Shown: positions 1 to 8,713 of the stretch, one piece after another
Layout of the letters: the number at the start of each line of letters is the position of its first letter
How positions within the stretch are numbered: the first letter of the stretch is position 1
Source: BJHL01 sp040378885
GTDB lineage: Bacteria; Planctomycetota; Phycisphaerae; Phycisphaerales; UBA1924
DNA length: 64,000 nucleotides
NCBI GenBank assembly: GCA_046316615.1
Contig: JBKDAN010000003.1
Location: forward strand, 1-64,000
Direction: 5' to 3'
Notes under the pieces: model-generated
The model's database searches: none
Told to the model about the DNA's origin: nothing
The model's input: only the letters and a program-made list of their open reading frames with translations
Position numbers and translations under genes: made by a program

Positions 1-6
1 GAGTTT

Positions 7-924
7 GTGGTTGTCGAGCCGAAAGGTGTGCCGGGTTTTCACATGGATCGAGCGAGTGCGAGCAAGATGACAATGCTGGCCCAGGCGGGGCTGGGTGTTG
101 GCGCGCTGGCATTGGGCGGAGTGGTGTTTGCGGGATACAAGACGCAGCCCCCAGCCGATGCGGCCAGTGAGATCAAGGCCCCGGAAGTGAAGTTGCCCGA
201 CGAGGGGGATCCGGCGGCGACGAAGTCGGTCGTGCAAGTGGACAGTGCTGGCACGGCCAGTCGATTTGGACGTGTTGCAAACAGTCCGAAGCCTGTGCCC
301 GTGGCTCCTCCTACTGAGCAGCAGCCCGTGCAGCCTGTGGTGCAGGAGACGCTGAGCTATCACGGCATCGCGAACATCGGCAGTAAACCGCTGGGGCTGG
401 TGCGGGTGAATGGCAAGCAGAAGTTTGTGAGTCTGGGGGCGGTAGTTTCGGGTGATGATCGTGCTTTGGAGATCGATCCCGCGTTCATTCGTGTTGGCGT
501 GTCTGATCCGGGACGGCGCATCGAGCTGGCGCAGCGCGCTGGTGGCAGTGTGACGCTGGGTACGGTCAGTTCACAGACACCTTCTGTCGATCCGAGCGAG
601 ATGATGCGTCGGCGGCAGATGGAGATGATGCAGGCGAATCGCACGCCGGGCATGCTGGGTATTTCTCCCATGCGGGCGGCGAAGGATGTGCCCGAGTACA
701 TTCAAGACGCGGACATCGACCTCTTCCGCAAGGTGCGGACGCGCGTGCTTAATGATCCGCAGTATGCCGGACAGGGCGACCCGAACGAGATCGCGACCAA
801 GCTGCTGGAAGAAGAGCGCCAGAATCAGGAAGATCGCGCTGCGAAGGGATTGACTCTGGAACTGACGCCTGAAGAACAGCAGATCGAAGCCGCGCACCTC
901 AAGGGCCGCGGAGGTCCCAAGTGA
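7..924 (+). CDS. GspC/PilP-like inner-membrane platform protein (5' end uncertain)
   Basis: Probably part of the inner-membrane platform of a type II secretion or type IV pilus-like machine. One membrane segment lies near residues 22-45, followed by a Pro-rich linker. A small beta-rich domain follows (about residues 118-190) with the pattern of PilP/GspC homology domains: YHGIANIGSKPLGLVRVNG, then a Gly-Asp turn and alternating hydrophobic strands. The C-terminal third is charged and probably helical. The reading frame is open to the window edge, so the start may lie outside; GTG at 7 and ATG at 43 are in-frame candidates. The stop overlaps the next start by four bases (GTGA), indicating an operon with the GspL- and GspM-like genes downstream. 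The family call rests on domain pattern plus gene order, not on strong similarity. Confidence 0.6.
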   Translation: MVVEPKGVPGFHMDRASASKMTMLAQAGLGVGALALGGVVFAGYKTQPPADAASEIKAPEVKLPDEGDPAATKSVVQVDSAGTASRFGRVANSPKPVPVAPPTEQQPVQPVVQETLSYHGIANIGSKPLGLVRVNGKQKFVSLGAVVSGDDRALEIDPAFIRVGVSDPGRRIELAQRAGGSVTLGTVSSQTPSVDPSEMMRRRQMEMMQANRTPGMLGISPMRAAKDVPEYIQDADIDLFRKVRTRVLNDPQYAGQGDPNEIATKLLEEERQNQEDRAAKGLTLELTPEEQQIEAAHLKGRGGPK

Positions 925-2579
925 GCATTCGCGTTGCTTATATGCGTCGCGTGCGTCGCGGCGGCTTGATGGCAGGTGTGCGTCTTGTGGGAGCGACGGG
1001 CGAAGCCACATGGCAGCCTCGTGACCAAGCGGAGCAGGATGCGGGCACATTTGCTGACGCGGCGAAGTGGATCAAGCAGACGCTTGAGGGGCCGCGGTCG
1101 CGCGATGCGCTGGAAGCCGTTGTGCTTGATGCGAGCGGAACGGCGTGTGCATGGATGACGACGACGAGCACGGATTTGCAGGTGCTCGGCGCTGCAGCGC
1201 GGAATGCAGGCGTGACGGATGACGACGGCGGGTCAAGTTCGACGAGTGCTGTGGAGTTCTTCGCGCCGAGCGATATGGACTCGTCGGTGCAGCCGCTGGG
1301 TGTTGAGATCAAGCCGGAGAGTCAGCACACGTTTCTCAAGACTCGCAAGCCCAAGGATGCGCCTCCTCCTCAGCGGGTGGCGGTACTGGCTGCGGGTGAT
1401 GTGCCAGCGCGGGTGTTGGTTGACGAACTGGATAAACAGAACGTGCGCGTGGGGCAGGTGTGCACGGTGTGGCACGCCATGGCGGCAGCATGGGGCACGA
1501 CCGCGAATTCTCCTGGCACGCCGGTGAGCGGTGGCCGTGAGAGCGTTGCGACAAGCTCGGCGGATGCCGTGGTGGGCGTGGTGTTGATTGATCCTGAGGG
1601 TCAACTGCTTTGGTGCTGGGCCCACGAAGGTGAACTGCTCGCGAGCGGATCGATGCGGCTTCGTGTGCTGCGACCTGTGATGGCTGGTGGCAACGAGACA
1701 GGACCGGCGGTCGTCGCGTGTGATGCGGCAGATGTCGGGCGGCTTGTGAACGAATGGCTTGGTTGGAGTATGCAACTGTCGCGCGGACCGACTCGCGTGA
1801 TTTGCGTGCTGCCTGAGAGCATGGGCGAATTGCCCGAGGGCGAACCTGGCGTGATGCGTGCGGGCGAGTTCGGCGAGGCGTTCGCGAGCAAGTGGGCGAT
1901 GGCCAGCGTAGATGCCGTCGTGCACGATGATCCTCTTGGTGCGACGCTCAAGCGGTTTGTGAACGTGCTTGAAGCAACGCCTGCGAGCGCGACGGTGCTT
2001 CCCGGACAGGCGCTGGTGGCACTATCGAACCGTCCCAATGTGCAGACGCGGCGGCTGTTCGTGTGGGGCGCTGCAGCTCTTTTTGCTTTGGCAGCGGCGG
2101 TTGGAGCGCTTGGATGGATGTTCCAGCGGCAGACGGGAGCGGCTGAGACTCGCGAGGCAGGGTATCGGCAGGCATGGCAGGACCCGGCGAAGGCCATTTA
2201 TCCGCTGGCGTTTGATGCTTCGTTCCAGCGCGGCATCTCGCCGCTGAACAAGCTGCTGGATGAAGTGAAGCGTCGCGAAGAAGCGATGAGCAAGCCTGGC
2301 ATCGCCAGCGACATCAAACCTGTGTTGACGGAGCTTGAGAAGATTTCGCTGGTGCTGAGCGCACCCAGCGTGAAGGTGGAGAACATCTCGCTGGACTCGG
2401 GCGGTGTGCCGCGCGTGCAGGTGACTGTGCCCACGACACGTGACGCGGAGCAACTGCTGGAAGGTTTGCGGCGCGTGTCGGGCGGCGTGCTGACGAACTG
2501 GACGATGAGCATGCAGGACGTGGGCGGCACCGGGGAGCGTCGGGCGACGTTTGAGAGCAAGTGGCCAACGGAACGGTGA
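921..2579 (+). CDS. GspL-like (PilM+PilN type) secretion/pilus platform protein
   Basis: This 552-residue protein has the layout of GspL. A large cytoplasmic N-terminal part (about 1-370) has alternating strands and helices like the actin-like PilM/GspL fold. A single membrane segment near 376-399 (RLFVWGAAALFALAAAVGAL) follows, then a periplasmic part with a helical stretch and a small alpha/beta domain near the C-terminus (GVPRVQVTVPTTRDAEQLLE), as in PilN/GspL. In the family, GspL links the cytoplasmic ATPase to the pseudopilus. It starts at GTG 921, overlapping the upstream stop, and is followed after six bases by a PilO/GspM-like gene. Sequence similarity to characterised GspL is low, so the name is an inference from architecture and order. 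No ATPase, secretin or pilin gene lies inside the window; they would be to the left. Confidence 0.6.
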   Translation: MSIRVAYMRRVRRGGLMAGVRLVGATGEATWQPRDQAEQDAGTFADAAKWIKQTLEGPRSRDALEAVVLDASGTACAWMTTTSTDLQVLGAAARNAGVTDDDGGSSSTSAVEFFAPSDMDSSVQPLGVEIKPESQHTFLKTRKPKDAPPPQRVAVLAAGDVPARVLVDELDKQNVRVGQVCTVWHAMAAAWGTTANSPGTPVSGGRESVATSSADAVVGVVLIDPEGQLLWCWAHEGELLASGSMRLRVLRPVMAGGNETGPAVVACDAADVGRLVNEWLGWSMQLSRGPTRVICVLPESMGELPEGEPGVMRAGEFGEAFASKWAMASVDAVVHDDPLGATLKRFVNVLEATPASATVLPGQALVALSNRPNVQTRRLFVWGAAALFALAAAVGALGWMFQRQTGAAETREAGYRQAWQDPAKAIYPLAFDASFQRGISPLNKLLDEVKRREEAMSKPGIASDIKPVLTELEKISLVLSAPSVKVENISLDSGGVPRVQVTVPTTRDAEQLLEGLRRVSGGVLTNWTMSMQDVGGTGERRATFESKWPTER

Positions 2580-2585
2580 ATCAGC

Positions 2586-3182
2586 ATGAGTCAGGTAGAC
2601 ACCTCGACAACTCTGCCGGGATCAGCGGATGACGCGGCGGCGACGCTCGCGCTGACGGCGGCGCGCACGCAGCGACGGAATCAGCCGCAGTACCTTGTAC
2701 TGCTTGGCGTGCTGGTGCTTGTGGGTGCGAGTGTGTGGACTGTGGTGAAGTGGACAGCATCTCGCGATGCGGCGGAACGCGCTGAGAGCGCTCGGGTGCA
2801 GGCTGAACGGGCGATGGAAGCGGTGGCCAAGTTGCAGAAGTATGCGGCGGCCAATCAGGGGAATGCGAATCTTGCCGTCGCTCCGGCCAATATCCGCAGC
2901 ACGATTGAGAGTGCTGGCTCTCGCGCGGGATTGAGCAAGCCGGTGGGTGTCGGATCGCAGAGCACGTCGCGCACGAGCGATGAAAAGTGGAATCAGGTTC
3001 GTTATGCGTACACGCTGCGCGACGAATCGCTTGCGGCGATGTTGCGCTGGGTTGAGATCGTGAAGCAGGATGTGCCTGATCTGGAAGTGTCGGCGGTCTC
3101 CATCGTGCCTGAGGCGAATGAATGGCGCATGACCGTGACGTACGTGCGGTTTGAACGCAAGGCGGAGGGTTCGACGACATGA
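2586..3182 (+). CDS. GspM/PilO-like bitopic platform protein
   Basis: A 198-residue protein with a short cytoplasmic tail, one membrane segment at about 36-57 (YLVLLGVLVLVGASVWTVV), a helical stalk (about 58-95) and a ferredoxin-like periplasmic domain. That domain ends in a strand with LEVSAVSIVPEANEWRMTV, the pattern found in GspM and PilO. In the family this protein dimerises and pairs with GspL/PilN. Its stop overlaps the next ATG by four bases (ATGA), so the TPR lipoprotein downstream is translationally coupled. I infer the role mainly from gene order GspC-GspL-GspM plus topology. Confidence 0.6.
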   Translation: MSQVDTSTTLPGSADDAAATLALTAARTQRRNQPQYLVLLGVLVLVGASVWTVVKWTASRDAAERAESARVQAERAMEAVAKLQKYAAANQGNANLAVAPANIRSTIESAGSRAGLSKPVGVGSQSTSRTSDEKWNQVRYAYTLRDESLAAMLRWVEIVKQDVPDLEVSAVSIVPEANEWRMTVTYVRFERKAEGSTT

Positions 3183-3814
3183 CGCGAATGCTGACTCATG
3201 AAGTGCGGGTGCGGAGCGCGATGCTGATCGCTGCGGCTTCAGTCGCGATGCTGCTTGGTGCGTGCAACAGCGCGCCCCGCGCTGCGGATGTGCAAGCCGA
3301 CCGGCAGCGTTCGCTGGGCGAAGCGGTGGCGCTTGCCAATCGCGGCCAGGCGGCGATGCGGGCCGGCGAGTACTCGCGGGCGATTGAGCATTTTTCGCAG
3401 AGCATTCAGGCTGCGCCGGACTTTGGAGCAAGCTGGCACGAGTTGGGTCTTGCGTACATGAAGCGCGGGACGGATGATGACTACATGAAGGCCGGCCAGG
3501 CGTTGCAGCGGGCGGCGAGCCTGATGCCGACGGATCCCAAGCCGCTGCGGAATCTAGGCATTCTGTATCAGCAGCGCGGGTTTGAGCAAGAAGCATTGAA
3601 GTTCTTCGAAGACGCTTTGGCCATTGCGCCCAATGACATTGACAGCCTGCGCGGCGCTGCGGCGAGCGTGAAGCTGCTGAAGAAGAGCGATCAGTTGACG
3701 CTCGACATGCTGAAGCGGGCGCAGATGATCGAGACCGATCCGGTGTGGCGCGATCTGATCATGCGTGAACGGATCCGCGTTGAGAATGAAATCGAGGAAC
3801 GCCTGAAGGGCTGA
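3179..3814 (+). CDS. TPR-repeat lipoprotein, probable pilotin-like or assembly factor
   Basis: A 211-residue protein with an N-terminal signal and lipobox (MLLGAC, Cys near residue 29), followed by at least three tetratricopeptide repeats. The repeats show A.x.G...Y..A...F..A....P spacing, for example EYSRAIEHFSQSIQAAPDF and EQEALKFFEDALAIAPNDI. It resembles the PilF/PilW class of TPR lipoproteins that help secretin assembly in type IV pili; this is suggested by its position as the last gene of the platform operon. It ends three bases before the convergent neighbouring gene, so the two transcription units meet tail to tail here without a visible terminator. Confidence 0.75.
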   Translation: MTRMLTHEVRVRSAMLIAAASVAMLLGACNSAPRAADVQADRQRSLGEAVALANRGQAAMRAGEYSRAIEHFSQSIQAAPDFGASWHELGLAYMKRGTDDDYMKAGQALQRAASLMPTDPKPLRNLGILYQQRGFEQEALKFFEDALAIAPNDIDSLRGAAASVKLLKKSDQLTLDMLKRAQMIETDPVWRDLIMRERIRVENEIEERLKG

Positions 3815-3817
3815 GCG

Positions 3818-4522
3818 CTAGAACGGACGCTTGGTGGGGTTCACGACGATGTTGTCGCGGCCCAAGATCAGCAGGTCAGCGATCTCGAGAGCTTCTTCAA
3901 AACTGGACTTTGCGGCGGCCAGATCGGGCACGGGGCTGGGCGATTTGCCTTGCTCAATGTGCTCGCTGGTGGGAATGGCATCGCCGCAAATGAGAACGGT
4001 GTGGCGCGTATGGCTGAGAAGCAGGCCGCATAGCCCCGGGCTGACACCCGGGAGGGGAAACAAATCGATGCGATCTGCGAGCGAGTCGGGCGCGGGCTTG
4101 CACTTGGCGAGCAGTGCGACATCGTGCTCGAGCACTTCGCGCAGTGATTCGTCTTTCGCGACCCCGCCCTGATCTTCGCGGCGCGTGAGCAGGTCCTTGA
4201 GCGCTGTGGCGAGATTCACGCCGACGACTTCGCGTTCGGTTTCGCTGATGTGCCACGTCGCACCGTCGAAAAGAGCAAGACCGCGGCGAACATCTGGCGC
4301 GAAGCTGGTCAGGAAAACGTCGGTAATGTCCTGCGGCGAGATGCCGGCACGTTCGTTCAGTCGGGCTGCGAGCACTTGCGGCGGCAGCCCAGGATCAACA
4401 AGGATGCGGCGCTTGCCCGAAGTGACGAGCGTGGTGGTGGCGTGTCCGGTGCGAACCGCGCTGCGCTCGTTCCAGAGCGGGTGAGCGGGCATGCAGCCGA
4501 TGGAAATGATGCGGAAGTCCAT
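3818..4522 (-). CDS. Metallo-beta-lactamase-fold protein lacking the metal-binding motif
   Basis: A 234-residue protein with the strand order of the metallo-beta-lactamase fold. It shows an early TTLVTSGKRRILVDPGLPPQ segment, a mid-protein DVFLTSFAPDVRRGLALF and a later VLICGDAIPTS. In active members the middle segment reads T-H-x-H-x-D-H; here it reads T-S-F-A-P-D-V-R, so the three histidines are absent. The distal His expected after the last strand is also replaced (LLILGRDNIVV). The fold call is good, but the usual hydrolase chemistry is unlikely. I chose ATG 4522 because an upstream in-frame start would overlap purK; the resulting gap to purK is 62 bases. It follows purE-purK on the same strand and may be co-transcribed. 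Confidence 0.7.
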   Translation of the reverse strand: MDFRIISIGCMPAHPLWNERSAVRTGHATTTLVTSGKRRILVDPGLPPQVLAARLNERAGISPQDITDVFLTSFAPDVRRGLALFDGATWHISETEREVVGVNLATALKDLLTRREDQGGVAKDESLREVLEHDVALLAKCKPAPDSLADRIDLFPLPGVSPGLCGLLLSHTRHTVLICGDAIPTSEHIEQGKSPSPVPDLAAAKSSFEEALEIADLLILGRDNIVVNPTKRPF

Positions 4523-4584
4523 GTGATGAGCGTAAGCGAGTCGAGTCAGGAGCTTTTCGCGGCGCCACGATGCACCAAAGCCGC

Positions 4585-5712
4585 TTATGGCACGATATCG
4601 CACGCGACTGCGATTTGCTGCAGGCGTGCAATGGATGCGGCAAGTGATGAAGTGCTCTCGCCGGCTTTTCCTGCGATGTTCATGTGGCCAATCTTGCGGT
4701 TGGCGCGAGACTGCTTGCCATAGAGGTGCAACTTTGCGCCGGGGAGAGCAAGGATGTCAGCGGGCTGGGGATTTGCTCCGATGAGGTTGACCATGGCGCA
4801 CGGGGTGGCCGGATGTGTGGGGCCAAGGGGCAGTCCGATGACTGCGCGGACGTGCTGCTCAAACTGGCTGGTGATGCCGGCGTCCATTGTCCAGTGGCCG
4901 CTGTTGTGCACTCTGGGCGCCATCTCATTGGCGAGCAACTTGAGCGAGCCTTGGTCGCGGACAACGAAGAACTCGATGGCAAGCACGCCCACATATGCGA
5001 GGCGATTCATCAGCTCGTGCATGTGCTGCTCGGCGTCATTCGCGATGGACTCGCTGACGTCGGGCGCGGGCGCGATGCTCTCGCGGAGCATGCCGCGTTC
5101 GTGACGATTCTGTGTCAGTGGGTAAGCGGCGAACGAGCCGTCGCGGCTGCGAGCTGCGATGAGCGACAGCTCTCGTTCGAATGGAACGAATGCTTCAACC
5201 AGCAGCGGCACGTCCCCCAGCGACCGCCAAGCTTCGCCTACGCGAGCTGCTTCGCGCAGGACGACTTGTCCCTTGCCGTCGTACCCGCCGCGGCGCGTCT
5301 TGATGACGCACGGCGTGCCGATGCGAGCGACTGCGGCTTGAAGCTCGTGCTCGCTCTCGACGTTGGCGTACGGATGCACATGGAGCCCGGCTTGCACAAA
5401 GAGAGTCTTCTCGCGGAGGCGATCTTGGCCGGTTTCGAGAGCGAGGGCGGGCGGGCTGAGCGGCGCGCATCGTTGTGCCGCGTGCACTGCGGACAATGGG
5501 ACGTTCTCAAACTCGAATGTGATCGCATCGCAGCCTGTGGCGAAGGCGGTGAGTGCGGCCTCGTCCGTCCAAGCGCCCGTGCGAAGCTCACAGACATCGC
5601 CGGCGCAGGCGTCAGGATCAGGGTCGTAACAGCGAACGCGCACACCCAGCGGAGCTGCGGCGAGCGCCAGCATGCGACCAAGTTGTCCGCCTCCGAGCAC
5701 ACCCAGCAGCAT
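4585..5712 (-). CDS. purK: N5-carboxyaminoimidazole ribonucleotide synthase PurK
   Basis: PurK uses ATP and bicarbonate to convert AIR to N5-CAIR in purine synthesis in the cytoplasm. The 375-residue protein has the ATP-grasp layout: an N-terminal Rossmann-like half starting LGVLGGGQLGRMLALAAAPL, a FEFENVP signature near residue 68, an ATP-binding stretch KTRRGGYDGKGQ, and the C-terminal NEMAPRVHNSGHWTMDAG motif typical of PurK. Length is normal for the family (about 355-380). It lies nine bases downstream of purE, forming the classic purE-purK pair. Confidence 0.96.
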   Translation of the reverse strand: MLLGVLGGGQLGRMLALAAAPLGVRVRCYDPDPDACAGDVCELRTGAWTDEAALTAFATGCDAITFEFENVPLSAVHAAQRCAPLSPPALALETGQDRLREKTLFVQAGLHVHPYANVESEHELQAAVARIGTPCVIKTRRGGYDGKGQVVLREAARVGEAWRSLGDVPLLVEAFVPFERELSLIAARSRDGSFAAYPLTQNRHERGMLRESIAPAPDVSESIANDAEQHMHELMNRLAYVGVLAIEFFVVRDQGSLKLLANEMAPRVHNSGHWTMDAGITSQFEQHVRAVIGLPLGPTHPATPCAMVNLIGANPQPADILALPGAKLHLYGKQSRANRKIGHMNIAGKAGESTSSLAASIARLQQIAVACDIVP

Positions 5713-5721
5713 GCGGACTCC

Positions 5722-6261
5722 TTACTTCTTGGCCTTGCGTGGGTCGCGTTGCATCAGCACACGCTGCGTTTGCTCATCGCGGTGGCGATCAACAGCGGCG
5801 GCAATTGACTTGTCGTGCAGGCCCAGGATCATTGCGCTGAGCAGAGCCGCATTGATGGCGCCGGCTTTGCCGATCGCCAGTGTGCCGACAGGCACGCCGC
5901 CGGGCATCTGGACGATGCTGAGCAGCGAGTCGATGCCCTTGAGCGTGTGGCTCTCGACGGGCACGCCCAGCACCGGAAGCGTGGTTTTGCTGGCGCACAT
6001 GCCGGGAAGGTGAGCTGCGCCGCCTGCTCCTGCGATGATGACGTGCAGGCCGCGCTGCTTTGCGGAAGACGCATACGTGAAGAGCCAATCCGGCGTGCGA
6101 TGTGCGCTCACGATGCTCACTTCGTGCGGCACGCCGAGGGCATCGAGCGTTTCGCTGGCGTGACGCATGGTTTCCCAGTCGCTTTGCGAACCCATGATGA
6201 CGCCGACGAGCGGCTGCGGCGTGGACGAACGAGATTGTGCGGCGCGGACCTTGCGTGGCAT
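5722..6261 (-). CDS. purE: N5-carboxyaminoimidazole ribonucleotide mutase PurE
   Basis: PurE moves the carboxyl group of N5-CAIR to carbon 4 to give CAIR. The 179-residue protein shows the family motifs VGVIMGSQSDWETM, SIVSAHRTP and IIAGAGGAAHLPGM, then the PVLGVPVES segment and QMPGGVPVGTLAIGKAGA. The class I mutase type fits the presence of purK immediately downstream. The C-terminus carries a short basic tail (RDPRKAKK). It is the first gene of the purE-purK unit, and the ATG at 6261 gives a short N-terminal extension of about 17 residues before the core. Confidence 0.97.
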   Translation of the reverse strand: MPRKVRAAQSRSSTPQPLVGVIMGSQSDWETMRHASETLDALGVPHEVSIVSAHRTPDWLFTYASSAKQRGLHVIIAGAGGAAHLPGMCASKTTLPVLGVPVESHTLKGIDSLLSIVQMPGGVPVGTLAIGKAGAINAALLSAMILGLHDKSIAAAVDRHRDEQTQRVLMQRDPRKAKK

Positions 6262-6318
6262 GGCCGAGGATAAGCGAGCGGTCCTGCTGTGGGAAGCCGG
6301 GCTGTGTTCAGTTCGTGC

Positions 6319-6765
6319 TCACAGGCGAGCGACACTGCGTGCGAAGGCGGCAAGCGTTTGGGGCGAGCAGTGGTGCTCGATGCCTTCCGCATCGCGTTCT
6401 GCGATGCGAGCCGGCACACCTAGCGAGCGCAGGAATGCGACGACCAATTCGTGCCGTTCGCGGCTGCGCCGTGCGAGGCGTTCGCCAGCGGCAGTGAGAA
6501 AGATGGCTCTGTAAGGTTGGGAGTTGACGAGCTTTTCACGTTGCAGGCGGGCGACGGTGCGGACCACGGTTACGTGGCTGACACCCATGAGCTTGGCAAG
6601 ATCGACAACGCGGGCCTCGCCTTGCGTTTGAATGAGCATGGCGATGGCTTCGACGTAGTCCTCCGCCAGCTCATTGGCGTGGGCGGCGCGGACCGACGCA
6701 TGCGCGGCGGGGCCAGCACCGACAGGAGCGCGAGAAACCGAACGAGTGCCAGACGAGCGGGGCAT
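6319..6765 (-). CDS. mntR: MntR/DtxR-family metal-responsive repressor
   Basis: A 148-residue transcription factor of the DtxR/MntR family. A winged helix-turn-helix (about 28-90: YVEAIAMLIQTQGEARVVDL, then MGVSHVTVVRTVARLQREKL) is followed by the helical metal-binding and dimerisation domain with RRSRERHELVVAFLRSLGV and AERDAEGIEHHCS. It has the short form (no SH3 domain) of proteobacterial manganese regulators. It is divergently placed from an ABC importer for manganese or zinc, and the 137-base gap holds an inverted repeat that could be its operator. Manganese is the likelier ligand from the family; iron or zinc cannot be excluded. Confidence 0.82.
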   Translation of the reverse strand: MPRSSGTRSVSRAPVGAGPAAHASVRAAHANELAEDYVEAIAMLIQTQGEARVVDLAKLMGVSHVTVVRTVARLQREKLVNSQPYRAIFLTAAGERLARRSRERHELVVAFLRSLGVPARIAERDAEGIEHHCSPQTLAAFARSVARL

Positions 6766-6838
6766 GCGCCGATTATAGCGAGGGAATGGATTCGTACAAG
6801 GGTAGTTGTTTATACGTTGTGTAGCTCCTGCGTGACTT

Positions 6839-6854
6839 TGTAGCCGATGCTACA
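6839..6854. promoter_or_regulatory. Inverted repeat, candidate MntR operator
   Basis: TGTAGC-CGAT-GCTACA is a perfect six-base inverted repeat with a four-base spacer. It lies between the divergent mntR-like gene and the metal-binding lipoprotein gene, 48 bases upstream of the latter's ATG. Position and symmetry suit a dimeric DtxR/MntR-type repressor, but the sequence does not match a consensus I can quote with certainty. Confidence 0.45.
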
Positions 6855-6902
6855 GTCGTATGTGCGCTGTTTGTCAGCGTGTGGCATCGAAGGATCTCGA
6901 AC

Positions 6903-7880
6903 ATGGGTACATCAGTTCGTCACATCTCACGTCGAAGCTTGCTGGGTATCCTGTGCTGCCTTGGCGCGTGTGTGAGTTTGACAGCCTGCAAACCCGCGAA
7001 CGAACCGACGGCGGACGCCGGGGGTAAAGATCAGAAGCTGCGTGTTGTCGCGACGACAGCGATGGTGGCTGACATTGTGGAGCGCCTTGGTGGTGACCGC
7101 ATCGCGGTTGAGACGTTGTTGGGGCCCGGCACGGACCCGCATTTGTACAAGCCTACCCCAAGCGATATGCGAGCGTTGCAGGGCGCTGATCTGATTGTCT
7201 ACTCGGGATTGAAGCTTGAAGGCAAGATGACGGACACGCTTGAGAACCTTGCCAAGAGCAAGCCGGTTCTGAACTACACCGATGCCATGGCCCGTGAGCG
7301 GCTGCCTGCAGCCAGCGCTGACAACGCAGAGCACGGCAAGCAGTTTGATCCGCATGCATGGTTTGATGTGTCGTTGTGGGCGAGCGGCATTGATGCCGCG
7401 CGCGATGCGTTGGCGAAAGCCGACCCGGCGAACGCTGAGAAGTTCGCCGCCAACGCGAACGAATACAAGATCATTCTCGCCGATCTCGACACGTGGGTGC
7501 GAGAGCAGATCGCGACGATTCCGCAGGAGCGTCGTGTCTTGGTCACGGCCCATGATGCCTTTGGCTACTTTGGCAGGGCATACGGCATTGAAGTGCAGGG
7601 CATTCAAGGGCTCTCCACTGAGAGCGAGGCGAGCCTGAGTGATATCAATCGACTCGTGGATGAGCTGACAAAGCGAAAGGTTCCCGCCGTGTTCGTGGAA
7701 ACGAGCATCAGTCCCAAGAACATTGAGGCCCTTGTGCAAGGGGCGAAAGCCCGTGGTCACGATGTTCGGATCGGCGGTTCGCTCTTCTCGGATGCGATGG
7801 GTGAAGCTGGGACGGCGCAGGGGACGTATGTTGGCATGGTGCGGCACAACGTGACGCAGATCGTCGAGGCTTTGCGATGA
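6903..7880 (+). CDS. Manganese/zinc ABC transporter substrate-binding lipoprotein
   Basis: A 325-residue cluster A-I binding protein (TroA/MntC/ZnuA family) that captures a divalent metal outside the inner membrane for an ABC importer. The lipoprotein signal ends in VSLTAC. Expected metal-ligand segments are present: GTDPHLYKPTPSDM (first His), FDPHAWFDVSLWA (second His), a C-terminal-half Glu (VFVETSISPKN) and a late Asp region (GGSLFSDAMG). The absence of a His-rich loop and the DPHLY/DPHAW pattern fit manganese-type members better than ZnuA. ATG 6903 is chosen because it directly starts a twin-Arg-containing signal sequence (HISRRSLLG). The next gene overlaps its stop by four bases. Confidence 0.9.
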   Translation: MGTSVRHISRRSLLGILCCLGACVSLTACKPANEPTADAGGKDQKLRVVATTAMVADIVERLGGDRIAVETLLGPGTDPHLYKPTPSDMRALQGADLIVYSGLKLEGKMTDTLENLAKSKPVLNYTDAMARERLPAASADNAEHGKQFDPHAWFDVSLWASGIDAARDALAKADPANAEKFAANANEYKIILADLDTWVREQIATIPQERRVLVTAHDAFGYFGRAYGIEVQGIQGLSTESEASLSDINRLVDELTKRKVPAVFVETSISPKNIEALVQGAKARGHDVRIGGSLFSDAMGEAGTAQGTYVGMVRHNVTQIVEALR

Positions 7881-8650
7881 ACGCTGTGGAATCAACGGTT
7901 GCGATCGATGTTCATGATGTGACGGTGGCGTATCACCGCAAGCCCGTGTTGTGGGATGTGGATGTGCAGATCCCTGCGGGACGACTGGTGGCGATTGTCG
8001 GCCCCAACGGCGCGGGAAAGAGCACGTTGCTCAAGGCGATGTTGGGTTTGGTGCCGCTTGCAAGCGGACGGGTCGAGATCTTCGGGCGATCCATGCGCGA
8101 GGCGCGTGCGTTGGTCGGTTATGTGCCGCAGCGAGAGAGCGTGGATTGGGACTTCCCGATTGATGCGATGGGTGTTGTGACGATGGGCACGTACGCACAG
8201 CTTGGATGGCTGCGACGTGTGGGTGCGGCGCAGCGTGAGCGGTCGATACGAGCGCTGCAGCAGGTGGGCATGAGCGAATTTGCGCAGCGGCAGATCGGAC
8301 AGTTGTCCGGTGGTCAGCAACAGCGCGTGTTCCTGGCCCGTGCGCTGGCTCAAGATGCTGCACTGTACCTGATGGACGAGCCATTCGCTGGCGTCGACGC
8401 GGCGACGGAGCGGGCCATTCTGGATGTGCTTCGCAGCATGCGAGACGCAGGCAAGACGGTTGTCGCTGTGCACCATGACTTACAAACTGTGCCGCAGTAC
8501 TTCGATCATGTTGTGATGCTCAACATGCGGCTTGTCGCGGCAGGTGCTACGGCGTCCGTGTTCACGCAGGAAAATCTCCAGAAGACCTATGGCGGACGAT
8601 TGAATCTGCTGGAACAAGCTGCAGAGGCGGTGCGGCGAGCGGGAGCGTGA
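7877..8650 (+). CDS. Manganese/zinc ABC transporter ATP-binding protein
   Basis: A 257-residue ABC ATPase that powers the importer at the cytoplasmic face. Walker A is GPNGAGKST, the Q-loop follows in GYVPQRESVDWDFP, the signature is LSGGQQQRVFLARALAQD, Walker B is LYLMDEPFAGVD, and the switch His lies in VAVHHDLQTV. The VPQRxxVDWDFP stretch is typical of the Mn/Zn family (MntB, SitB, TroB). It overlaps the binding-protein gene by four bases and precedes two permease genes, so the four genes form one operon. Confidence 0.95.
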   Translation: MNAVESTVAIDVHDVTVAYHRKPVLWDVDVQIPAGRLVAIVGPNGAGKSTLLKAMLGLVPLASGRVEIFGRSMREARALVGYVPQRESVDWDFPIDAMGVVTMGTYAQLGWLRRVGAAQRERSIRALQQVGMSEFAQRQIGQLSGGQQQRVFLARALAQDAALYLMDEPFAGVDAATERAILDVLRSMRDAGKTVVAVHHDLQTVPQYFDHVVMLNMRLVAAGATASVFTQENLQKTYGGRLNLLEQAAEAVRRAGA

Positions 8651-8713
8651 TGAAGAGGCCGTGCCAACTCGACGAGTCTCGCGGCTGCAACGCTTTCGCG
8701 TGAGCTGGAGACT

